From Bacillus sp. Marseille-Q3570 (lineage in GTDB: Bacteria > Bacillota > Bacilli > Bacillales > Fictibacillaceae), in assembly GCF_946151055.1 (NCBI RefSeq), contig NZ_CAMGYZ010000007.1, forward strand, positions 248,001 to 312,000: a stretch of 64,000 bases of DNA, in the 5' to 3' direction. The notes beneath the pieces were generated by a model, which ran no database searches, was not told the DNA's origin, and was given only the letters and a program-made list of their open reading frames with translations. Below are positions 43,646 to 51,670 of this stretch, one piece after another (the stretch's first letter is position 1; each line of letters starts with the position of its first letter). Made by a program: the position numbers and the translations under genes.

Positions 43646-44728
43646 ATGAAAGTCGTGACGATCCTTGGAACAAGACCAGAAATCATACGTCTCAGTTTGA
43701 TATTGAAGAAACTTGACCAGTGGGCAGAAAAGCATATCTTGGTCCATACGGGTCAAAACTTCGTCTACAATCTGAGTGACATTTTCTTTAAAGAACTAGA
43801 ATTAAGAATGCCAGATTATATTTTACAGTCGCAGCAACAATCATTAGGGAATCAATTAGCATCCATGTTCGGCAAGATTGAAGATATATTATTGAAAGAA
43901 AAGCCTGACAAGGTTCTCGTATTGGGTGATACGAATAGTGCATTAACTGCCATCCTTTCAGAACGGATGGACATTCCTGTCGTTCATATGGAAGCAGGAA
44001 ACCGCTGTTTTGACTTATCTGTTCCAGAAGAAAAGAACAGAAAAGTGATCGATTCCATTTCAACATATAATCTCCCATATACACCTAACAGCCGCGATAA
44101 TCTGATAAAGGAAGGTGTTCCCTCTAACAAGATCATGTTATTCGGAAATCCGATTTATGAAGTCCTTGAACATTATCGAGAGAATATCGACAACAGTATG
44201 ATCATGGCCAAATTAGGTCTCGAACTGAAGGATTATTTCCTTGTGACAACCCATCGTGCTGAAAATGTAGACAATGACGAGCATCTCATCGAAATCTTCG
44301 AAGGACTCAATTTGATTGCTGAAACTTTCGACAAGCCGATCATCTGCAGCATCCATCCTCGCACAAAATCCAAACTTGAAAAACAATCAAATCTCACCCA
44401 TCATCCGAACATCCGATTTTTCGATCCATTTGGATTCTTTGATTTTGTCTGTCTTGAAAAAAATGCTTTCTGTGTATTGACTGATAGTGGAACGGTGCAA
44501 GAGGAATGCTGTATTTTCCAGGTTCCGACCGTAACGATCCGAAACAGTACTGAACGTCCTGAAACGGTTGATTGCGGAAGTAATGTCATTTCAGGTTTAG
44601 ATCGAAAAAGAATACTAGATGCTGTCACAATAATGGTGAACCATAATTCCAACTGGGAATGTCCAGTTGGTTATCTTGAGAAACAAGTTTCACAAAAAGT
44701 AGTTCAATTCATATTAGGAGGTCGTTAA
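43646..44728 (+). CDS. UDP-N-acetylglucosamine 2-epimerase family (WbjD/CapG type)
   Basis: A 360-residue GT-B-like epimerase. It shows LGTRPEIIRLSLIL, VHTGQNFVYN, VLGDTNSAL, HMEAGNRCFDLSVPEEKNRK, VTTHRAENVDN and LTDSGTVQEE, all conserved in 2-epimerases. The MEAGNRCFD wording and HTGQN fit the WbjD/CapG branch, which epimerises C2 of UDP-6-deoxy-L-hexosamines, better than WecB. ATG 43646 follows AAAGGGG. It is followed after three bases by the dehydratase gene, consistent with one pathway. Confidence 0.88.
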   Translation: MKVVTILGTRPEIIRLSLILKKLDQWAEKHILVHTGQNFVYNLSDIFFKELELRMPDYILQSQQQSLGNQLASMFGKIEDILLKEKPDKVLVLGDTNSALTAILSERMDIPVVHMEAGNRCFDLSVPEEKNRKVIDSISTYNLPYTPNSRDNLIKEGVPSNKIMLFGNPIYEVLEHYRENIDNSMIMAKLGLELKDYFLVTTHRAENVDNDEHLIEIFEGLNLIAETFDKPIICSIHPRTKSKLEKQSNLTHHPNIRFFDPFGFFDFVCLEKNAFCVLTDSGTVQEECCIFQVPTVTIRNSTERPETVDCGSNVISGLDRKRILDAVTIMVNHNSNWECPVGYLEKQVSQKVVQFILGGR

Positions 44729-44731
44729 CCA

Positions 44732-45718
44732 TTGCGAAATAAAACGATATTGATTACAGGAGGAACGGGCTCGTGGGGACATGAACTTGTCAAACAATTA
44801 CTTGAAAAAGACCCGAAAGAAATCCGAATCTTTTCACGTAATGAAGCAAGTCAAGTCCACATGCAGCATGAATTCGAGTATAATCCCAAACTGAATTTCA
44901 TAATCGGAGATATCCGCGAGTATCAAGGTTTGGCAAAAGCATCGGAAGGTGTAGATTACATTTATCATCTCGCTGCGCTAAAACACGTACCGATTTGCGA
45001 ACATCAGCCATATGAAGCTCTTAAGACGAATGTTCTGGGTACACAACATGTCATTGAAGCAGCCATTCAAAATAATGTTGAAAAAGTCATCTATATTTCT
45101 ACAGATAAAGCAGCGAACCCATCCAATTTCTACGGAATGACGAAAGCGATTGGTGAAAAGCTGATCATTTATGCGAATGTCCTCAGTCCATCTACAAAGT
45201 TCGTCTGTGTGAGAGGCGGAAACGTTCTAGGTACGAATGGCAGTGTGATCCATGTTTTCAAACGTCACATTCAACAAAAGGGTGAAATCGGCATCACCGA
45301 TAAAAGGATGACCCGATTTTTCCTCACACTGCAAGACGCAATCAAACTATTATTCAAAGCAACAGATGAAAGCAGGGGTGGAGAGATCTTTGTAATGAAG
45401 ATGCCAACATGCAAAATAATGGATTTGGCGGAGGTGTTGATTGAGTTTTCGGGGAAAAAAGGGGTTGTAATCAAAGAGTCTGGTATTCGACCAGGTGAAA
45501 AATTGCATGAAATCCTGCTCTCTGAATATGAAAGCAATACGACTGTATACTTTGATGAAGAATATTTCGTCATCCTGCCAACTATTGAAATCAAAGATCT
45601 TAATGAACATTACCAGCATTTCAAAAAGATCGATCTTCACAGTTATAGTTCCCATGAGATGTTGATGTCAAAAGATGAAATCAAGGAAATGCTGCAAAAA
45701 GGTGGATTTTTGTCATGA
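44732..45718 (+). CDS. UDP-GlcNAc 4,6-dehydratase / 5-epimerase (WbjB/CapE type)
   Basis: A 328-residue extended SDR. It has the NAD loop TGGTGSWGHELVKQLL, then DIREYQGL, YHLAALKHVPICE, STDKAANPSNFYGMTK containing the Tyr-x3-Lys pair, and RGGNVLGTNGSV. These are the WbjB/CapE/FlaA1 hallmarks; the enzyme makes the 4-keto-6-deoxy-L-arabino sugar from UDP-GlcNAc, the first step towards UDP-L-FucNAc or UDP-L-QuiNAc. The start is TTG 44732 with AGGAGG nine bases upstream inside the end of the epimerase gene. Its stop overlaps the reductase start by four bases. Confidence 0.88.
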   Translation: MRNKTILITGGTGSWGHELVKQLLEKDPKEIRIFSRNEASQVHMQHEFEYNPKLNFIIGDIREYQGLAKASEGVDYIYHLAALKHVPICEHQPYEALKTNVLGTQHVIEAAIQNNVEKVIYISTDKAANPSNFYGMTKAIGEKLIIYANVLSPSTKFVCVRGGNVLGTNGSVIHVFKRHIQQKGEIGITDKRMTRFFLTLQDAIKLLFKATDESRGGEIFVMKMPTCKIMDLAEVLIEFSGKKGVVIKESGIRPGEKLHEILLSEYESNTTVYFDEEYFVILPTIEIKDLNEHYQHFKKIDLHSYSSHEMLMSKDEIKEMLQKGGFLS

Positions 45719-46548
45719 AAGTTCTCGTTTTAGGCGGTCATGGGATGGCGGGGCATATGATCGTCAACTATTTAAAGAGTTTGGCAGAATATGAGGTTAC
45801 TTTCACTCATCGCAGCCCGTCAGAACCACAGGGGATCTACCTTGACATTACAAAGGAAGAAAACCTTAGAAATGTAATCCAGAAGGTAAAGCCCGATGTT
45901 GTCATCAATTGCGTCGGTATTTTGAATCAAAGTGCCGCTGAGAATCCGATTGATGCCATAAAGGTCAACAGCCTCTTGCCGCACATCCTGAAAAGTGAAC
46001 TCTCAACAATCGGTGGAAAATTGATCCATATCAGTACGGACTGTGTGTTTGATGGCATGAAAGGTAATTATTCAGAATCAGCGCAACCAGATGGTACAAG
46101 TATGTATGCAAAGACAAAAGCATTGGGAGAGGTGACGGCAGATCCGCACGTGACGATCAGAACATCCATCATCGGTCCCGAGTTGAAGGATGGAATAGGA
46201 TTATTCAACTGGTTCATGAAACAAGATGGTGAGGTGAATGGTTACACAAACGTTCTCTGGAATGGTGTAACCACACTAGAATTAGCGAAAACGATCAATA
46301 CATTCATCCAACAAGATATCAACGGTCTTTACCACCTTACAGCTCCAGAAATCGTCTCCAAACATGCATTACTTCTCAAGTTTCAAAAAACCTTCAATAA
46401 AACAGATATCGTCATCCATCCTTTTGAAGATGCGGTATGTGATCGCACCTTATTGAACACACGGAAGGAAATCGATTGTAAAGTTCCACAATATGATGAA
46501 ATGCTTTTGGAGTTGCGAGATTGGATGAAAGTGAATGCGTATCGATGA
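45715..46548 (+). CDS. RmlD-like sugar-nucleotide 4-ketoreductase
   Basis: A 277-residue SDR: VLVLGGHGMAGHMIV at the N-terminus, VVINCVGILNQSAAENP, HISTDCVFDG, and MYAKTKALGE with Tyr-x3-Lys. It belongs to the dTDP-4-dehydrorhamnose reductase family. In the L-aminosugar pathways the second enzyme is either CapF/WbjC, which carries an extra C-terminal cupin domain (about 370 residues), or the cupin-less RmlD-like WbvR. This protein has no room for a cupin, which favours UDP-L-QuiNAc over UDP-L-FucNAc. It overlaps both neighbours by a few bases. Confidence 0.8.
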   Translation: MKVLVLGGHGMAGHMIVNYLKSLAEYEVTFTHRSPSEPQGIYLDITKEENLRNVIQKVKPDVVINCVGILNQSAAENPIDAIKVNSLLPHILKSELSTIGGKLIHISTDCVFDGMKGNYSESAQPDGTSMYAKTKALGEVTADPHVTIRTSIIGPELKDGIGLFNWFMKQDGEVNGYTNVLWNGVTTLELAKTINTFIQQDINGLYHLTAPEIVSKHALLLKFQKTFNKTDIVIHPFEDAVCDRTLLNTRKEIDCKVPQYDEMLLELRDWMKVNAYR

Positions 46549-47431
46549 GAAACGTATTCTCATAACTGGCGCTTCGGGTTTTACAGGGATTCATGCAGTG
46601 AATTCTGCAGTCCGAATGGGGATGCAAGTGACTTGTATCAGCAGGAATCCGATTCTACATCCATATTCTAAAAACATTGCCTGCGATCTGACTAAATACA
46701 GTGAAATTGATAAAACCGTAAAGGAAATCAAACCTGATTATGTGTTGCATCTGGCAGGATTCAATAATGCTGACCATTCCTGGAAATCGCCGCTTCAATG
46801 TATGGAAAGTAATCTTTTAGGAACCCTTAATCTGTTAGAGGCGCTTCGCATACATGTATCTGACTCCCGAACATTGATTATCGGTTCTGCTCTTCAATAT
46901 TCCCTCTGTAATCATGAAAGACCACCGCACCCCTATAGTCTCAGCAAAACGTTCCAGATATTATTGTCGAAAGAGTGGAAAACCCTTTTTTCTATGGATA
47001 TCGCATTGGCTAAGCCGACCAACCTGATTGGACCTGGAAATTCAGCAGGGATTTGTGCGAAGGTTGCTAAGAAAATCGTCGCTGCAGAACAACAGGAAGA
47101 AGCAATCCATGTACACCTTCACAATAGCAAAGCACAATGTGATTTCGTCGATGTCCGGGATGCGGTTGAGGCATACCTATTGATTTTGACATCGAAAAGT
47201 AAGGACGGTCAGTTTGATATTGGATCAGGTCACAGCAGGACTCTTGAAGAATTAATGAGTCACTTCGCTAAAGCAACGCCACGACGGATACAGGTTACCA
47301 AAGATCATTCAATAGAGTCCCCACCCATAAAGGTCGATCTAGAAGCGATCCATTCACTCGGATGGCAGCCGAAATACTCACTCCAAAACTCTTTGGAGGA
47401 CACCATTAGCTTCTATAAATCCAAACAATAA
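46535..47431 (+). CDS. NAD-dependent epimerase/dehydratase (extended SDR)
   Basis: A 298-residue extended SDR. Features: ILITGASGFTGIHAV (NAD loop), ACDLTKYSEID, LHLAGFNNADHSW, and HPYSLSKTF with the Tyr-x3-Lys pair; later DFVDVRDAVEAYL and FDIGSG. It resembles GDP-4-keto-6-deoxymannose reductase (Rmd) or similar enzymes, but the substrate is uncertain and no matching GDP-mannose genes are in the window. It could modify a UDP-sugar of the same pathway. The ATG overlaps the preceding gene by 14 bases, so coupling is likely. Confidence 0.78.
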   Translation: MRIDEKRILITGASGFTGIHAVNSAVRMGMQVTCISRNPILHPYSKNIACDLTKYSEIDKTVKEIKPDYVLHLAGFNNADHSWKSPLQCMESNLLGTLNLLEALRIHVSDSRTLIIGSALQYSLCNHERPPHPYSLSKTFQILLSKEWKTLFSMDIALAKPTNLIGPGNSAGICAKVAKKIVAAEQQEEAIHVHLHNSKAQCDFVDVRDAVEAYLLILTSKSKDGQFDIGSGHSRTLEELMSHFAKATPRRIQVTKDHSIESPPIKVDLEAIHSLGWQPKYSLQNSLEDTISFYKSKQ

Positions 47432-47454
47432 TAGTAAGAAATGAGGGAAATAAG

Positions 47455-48198
47455 TTGGAACATTCACACCCGTTAATCAGTGTGGTTATACCATTCTATA
47501 ACTGTGCATTTGTCGATCAGGCTATACAAAGTGTCCTTCGACAGACCTATCGGAAATTCGAAATCATCGTCGTTGATGACGGTTCTTCTGAACATAAGAC
47601 ATTGCTCAACCCCTTTTTAAACCAGATCAGCTATATTTCCAAAGAAAATGGTGGGACAGCTACTGCCCTGAATACCGGTATGCAGGCTGCAAAGGGAGAA
47701 CTGGTTGCATGGTTGAGTTCGGATGATATATTCCTTCCCGAAAAGCTGTACAAACAAGTATCGTTCATGCGAACGACTGGAGCCGATATGGTATATACCA
47801 ATTTCAACCTGATCGATGAAACCAGTCAAATCTACAAAAAGGATGTTGGATTGATCCTGGACCAAAGAATCGATTTCTTGAAACAACTTCAAAAGAGCTG
47901 TCCTGTAAATGGGAGTACAGTCCTTTTAAGAAGAGAACTTTTCACCTCGGTGGGCTGGTTCGATGAAACATTGAAATATACCCAGGATTACGATATGTGG
48001 ATACGGATGGCAGCAAAGTTTAAAATGAACGTCTTGAATGAATCTTTATTGAATTATCGTATCCATGACAAGATGGGATCGAAAAAATATGTTAAGGAAC
48101 AATGGAAAGAAATCCGAATGATCCAGCAAAAGTATAAAGGGATGTTAGCACGATTGATCCATTGTGAAGAAACTGGAAATTACCGAGATTGTGAGTGA
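47455..48198 (+). CDS. GT2 family glycosyltransferase (paralog of the 40655 gene)
   Basis: A 247-residue inverting transferase with ISVVIPFYNC, EIIVVDDGS, ENGGTATALNTGM, WLSSDDIF and YTQDYDMWIRM, in the same order as the protein encoded at 40655-41401. By eye the two share roughly two residues in five. The start is TTG 47455, preceded by GAGGG. It follows the SDR gene after 23 bases. Confidence 0.88.
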   Translation: MEHSHPLISVVIPFYNCAFVDQAIQSVLRQTYRKFEIIVVDDGSSEHKTLLNPFLNQISYISKENGGTATALNTGMQAAKGELVAWLSSDDIFLPEKLYKQVSFMRTTGADMVYTNFNLIDETSQIYKKDVGLILDQRIDFLKQLQKSCPVNGSTVLLRRELFTSVGWFDETLKYTQDYDMWIRMAAKFKMNVLNESLLNYRIHDKMGSKKYVKEQWKEIRMIQQKYKGMLARLIHCEETGNYRDCE

Positions 48199-48227
48199 AT
48201 GAAAATGAGATCTTTTGGAGTGAGCCT

Positions 48228-49445
48228 ATGCCCATAAATACATCTGAATGGAAAGATCATGACATTGAAATCAGTATCATCATTCCTACTTACAATAAGT
48301 TTCCACAAAATCTCCTAACTTTGTATTCCATTGAAAATCAGGAATTCGATCTCTCCAAAGTCGAAGTGATCATGATTGATGATGGTTCAACAGATCAAAC
48401 GAAAGCACTCGTAAATCGAAATTTTCCTTTTCGATTTATGCTATTGCGGAATACGAAAAATAGAGGAAGACCTGCAGCTCGTAACAGGGGCATAAAAGCT
48501 TCCAGAGGAAGAATCCTTCTATTCTTAGATGCTGAAATCATAGTCCCGCGAGATTTTCTCAAAATTCACTACGACCATCATCAGCAACATCCCCAACTTG
48601 TTCTTACGGGGATCATGTGTATAAGAAAATTATATTCTGTCCTTTATCCGGATTTTTCACCTGCGCAACTAATGGAATGCAGGGAGGTTACAGGAAAATC
48701 ATCGGAATTCAAAATGAAATTCGATCGTTTCGAAAAGAACCCTCAGATCACCACTCTGATCCATAAAATGCATATTTTAAACGGAATGTATACTTCATTA
48801 TCTGTTCAAAGTCCTTTCGAACGGTTTTATCAAAGGACGATCATCGCCAATTATGGCTTTGGGCTAGATGAATACCGGATACCCTGGCAATTGTTTGGAA
48901 CTGGCCATGTATCTGTATCTCGACAGGCAATCGAACAAGTAGGGCTGTTTGAGGAATATCCTGGATACGGATGGGACGATTTGGAGATGGGATACCGACT
49001 TTATAAAAATGGAGCGGTGTACCTAAGTGACAAGAATCTGATCAGTTATCATCAAGAGCATCCTGTATCACAAGTTATAAAGGATGAATCAAAACGGAAT
49101 TATTACAAATTCCAAGAAACGTATAGAGAAATCGATCAGATGATCATTAGCCTCACCTTTTTGCCAAAGCCCTTCAATTTACATGAAGTCAACCAAATCC
49201 TGATTAATTACCAAGATTTTTGTGAGCATTTCCCGGACCGATACCACCTGATCAAACGTACTTTTCATAACATGTTAGTTCGAATTGGGCAATTGGTAAG
49301 GGATGATCAGCTATTGTCTAACCTTCAACATCCACCGCTAGATCGAGAAGAATTTACTGCACTTATGAGTGAAAAGCAAGAGCTGAAAAAGATGGCGAAG
49401 TATCGAACTTTCATGCAATGTTTTAATCGATTATGGCATTTGTGA
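48228..49445 (+). CDS. GT2 family glycosyltransferase, chondroitin-polymerase-like
   Basis: A 405-residue protein with an N-terminal GT-A domain: ISIIIPTYNK, VEVIMIDDGSTDQT, RGRPAARNRGIKAS, FLDAEI as the DXD-type motif, then a long middle and the second motif PGYGWDDLEMGYRLYKNG. The WDD-ELGYR type block and the RNRG motif are those of transferases that handle N-acetylhexosamines, including chondroitin synthase-like enzymes, so a HexNAc donor is plausible. The C-terminal 100 residues are helical. ATG 48228 follows GGAG; a GTG at 48195 is a longer alternative. Confidence 0.83.
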   Translation: MPINTSEWKDHDIEISIIIPTYNKFPQNLLTLYSIENQEFDLSKVEVIMIDDGSTDQTKALVNRNFPFRFMLLRNTKNRGRPAARNRGIKASRGRILLFLDAEIIVPRDFLKIHYDHHQQHPQLVLTGIMCIRKLYSVLYPDFSPAQLMECREVTGKSSEFKMKFDRFEKNPQITTLIHKMHILNGMYTSLSVQSPFERFYQRTIIANYGFGLDEYRIPWQLFGTGHVSVSRQAIEQVGLFEEYPGYGWDDLEMGYRLYKNGAVYLSDKNLISYHQEHPVSQVIKDESKRNYYKFQETYREIDQMIISLTFLPKPFNLHEVNQILINYQDFCEHFPDRYHLIKRTFHNMLVRIGQLVRDDQLLSNLQHPPLDREEFTALMSEKQELKKMAKYRTFMQCFNRLWHL

Positions 49446-49482
49446 ATAAAGCCTGGACAACACAGGAGAGGAGGATCATTTT

Positions 49483-50520
49483 ATGAAAATAACGTTTATC
49501 GCTCTTACCCTCTGTAAGGGAGGTGCTCAAAGGATGTTAGTGGAACTTGCGAATGGTCTTGCTGTAAAAGGTCATGATGTTTCGGTTGTAATGCCGAAAG
49601 AAGCAGTCATTGAATACCCGCTACATGTCACTGTAATAAGGTCGAAAGGACCTCAATTGGTTTTAGAAGATATTCCTGTCAGTGACGTAATCGTTTCAAA
49701 TTTTTATACGATGACAGCACTTTGTGAAGAGGCAAGCCGAGCTGGCAAAGGAATCCACGTTCGGATCAGTCTTTGTTACGAACCGGTTTTCCTGCCTGAC
49801 CATGAAGCTTCCTTCAAGAGTTATCATACGAGTAAAAATCTGGTTGTCCTCTCTCAGTGGCAGCAACAGATCATCCAATTGAATCATGGTATTAAAGGAG
49901 AAATCGTTCCCGTAGGTATCAGCAGCACGTTCAGAAATTCAGGCTTAAGGAGACCCCGTTCTAGACGGCTTCAAGTGAGTGGAATCCTGAGAATCCAAGA
50001 AGAAGGGTATTCATGGCATAGGGAGCAAGAGTATCTATTGCAAACGTTCACTACACTGAAACGGAAATATCCACGGCTTTTGTTCAATATCATTTCTCCT
50101 CCAAATGAAATCAAGGTTTCACCTACACTTCAGAGGTATCACGCCAACAGATTATTCAATTCAATCACTCCAGTGGATGACAAGCAGTTGAATGATATTT
50201 TGAATCGAACAGATATATTTGTCAGTTCTTCAACTTATGATACAGCATCTTTACCTGGCCTCGAAGCGATGAAATGTGGCGCTGCTCTTGCAACGGTCTA
50301 TTCTGGAGGAAATGTGGATTATTGCAGGAATGGCGAGAATTGTTTATTGTCATACCGGCATGAAAACAGACTCATCGAACATGTTTCCACACTTATTGAC
50401 AATCCAGAACTCAGGCAAAAGCTAGCTGAAGAAGGTGAAAAAGAAGCAACAAAATGGACATGGATGAGAAGCATAAACAAATTTGAAAACGCGATCAACA
50501 AATTCATGAAAAGGAGGTAA
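49483..50520 (+). CDS. GT-B family glycosyltransferase (GT4-like)
   Basis: A 345-residue protein beginning KITFIALTLCKGGAQRMLVELANGLAVKG; the glycine loop (KGGAQRM) and the C-terminal block SSSTYDTASLPGLEAMKCG (EX7E-type region with one acidic position changed) place it with GT4 transferases. The GENCLLSYR and AEEGEKEATKWTW end is also typical. The changed acidic residue (Asp in TYDTAS) needs checking for activity. The ATG follows AGGAGAGGAGG. It is followed by sat after five bases. Confidence 0.82.
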   Translation: MKITFIALTLCKGGAQRMLVELANGLAVKGHDVSVVMPKEAVIEYPLHVTVIRSKGPQLVLEDIPVSDVIVSNFYTMTALCEEASRAGKGIHVRISLCYEPVFLPDHEASFKSYHTSKNLVVLSQWQQQIIQLNHGIKGEIVPVGISSTFRNSGLRRPRSRRLQVSGILRIQEEGYSWHREQEYLLQTFTTLKRKYPRLLFNIISPPNEIKVSPTLQRYHANRLFNSITPVDDKQLNDILNRTDIFVSSSTYDTASLPGLEAMKCGAALATVYSGGNVDYCRNGENCLLSYRHENRLIEHVSTLIDNPELRQKLAEEGEKEATKWTWMRSINKFENAINKFMKRR

Positions 50521-50525
50521 TGGAG

Positions 50526-51665
50526 ATGGCAAGTGTTCCCCATGGCGGGAAATTGATTGATAGAGTTGATGAATTGCAAGCAAACTCGATACGAGACTTA
50601 AAGAGAGTCTCGATCACTGATGCTGAACTGACTGATCTGGAGTGTATTTCGACTGGCGTATACAGTCCATTGAAGGGATTCATGCTAAAAGAAGATTATG
50701 AATCTGTGTTAACGGATATGCGTTTGAAAACGGGAGAGATTTGGACGATACCGATCACGCTTTCAATTACCACTGAGCTGTTCGCTGAATTAAAGGGAGA
50801 AAAAAAGCTGGCACTCGAGTATGAGGGAGAAGTTTACGGCTTCATAGAGGTCCAAGAAATATATCAAGTTGATTTGAAACGAGAAGCTGAATTCATATAC
50901 GGGACTACAGATCATGAACATCCTGGTGTCGCAATTCTTTTTGAACGTGGGTCGAATTATATCGGCGGTCCAGTAACCATGATCAAGAGGATACCCGCTG
51001 ACTTCCCAACCAATTCGTTTACACCTGAAGAGTCAAGAGCATTATTCAAGAAAAAAGGCTGGAAGACGATCGTTGGATTTCAAACGAGAAATCCTATTCA
51101 TCGGGCACATGAGTATCTTCAAAAAACTGCATTAGAGCATGTGGATGGCCTGTTCCTGCACCCGCTAGTCGGTAAAACGAAATCAGACGATATACCAGCG
51201 GAGATCCGGATGAAGTGCTATGAAGTCTTATTATCTAACTATTACCCGAAAGAACGTTATATCCTGGGTGTTTTCACCAGTTCCATGCGATACGCAGGGC
51301 CGCGGGAAGCTATATTCCACGCTATTGTCCGCAAAAACTTCGGCTGTACCCATTTCATTGTTGGAAGAGACCATGCTGGTGTCGGGGATTATTATGGAAC
51401 TTATGATGCACAACGATTATTTGATCGATTCGATATGAGCGAACTAGGAATTACGCCGATCCGTTTAGAACATAGTTTCTATTGTAAGAAGTGTGAGCAA
51501 ATGACATCGCTTAGAACTTGTCCTCATTCAAAACAAGACCACATCCATCTCTCCGGTACGAAAGTAAGGAAAATGTTGAAAGAAGGTACGACCCCACCTC
51601 CGTATTTCAGTAGAAAAGAAGTAGTGGATATCTTGATTGAGTATTATAAGAAGCTAAAGGACTGA
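50526..51665 (+). CDS. sat: Sulfate adenylyltransferase (ATP sulfurylase)
   Basis: A 379-residue homo-oligomeric ATP sulfurylase that makes adenosine 5'-phosphosulfate. The active-site motifs are GFQTRNPIHRAHEYL and VGRDHAGVGDYYGTYDAQ; the C-terminal CKKCEQM and CPH form the zinc-binding finger of bacterial enzymes. ATG 50526 is eight bases after AAGGAGG, and the ATG at 50520 is too close. It opens the sulfate-activation group sat-permease-cysC, and follows glycosyltransferases without a gap. In assimilation operons a PAPS reductase (cysH) would be expected beside it; none is present. Confidence 0.95.
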   Translation: MASVPHGGKLIDRVDELQANSIRDLKRVSITDAELTDLECISTGVYSPLKGFMLKEDYESVLTDMRLKTGEIWTIPITLSITTELFAELKGEKKLALEYEGEVYGFIEVQEIYQVDLKREAEFIYGTTDHEHPGVAILFERGSNYIGGPVTMIKRIPADFPTNSFTPEESRALFKKKGWKTIVGFQTRNPIHRAHEYLQKTALEHVDGLFLHPLVGKTKSDDIPAEIRMKCYEVLLSNYYPKERYILGVFTSSMRYAGPREAIFHAIVRKNFGCTHFIVGRDHAGVGDYYGTYDAQRLFDRFDMSELGITPIRLEHSFYCKKCEQMTSLRTCPHSKQDHIHLSGTKVRKMLKEGTTPPPYFSRKEVVDILIEYYKKLKD

Positions 51666-51670
51666 CAGGG

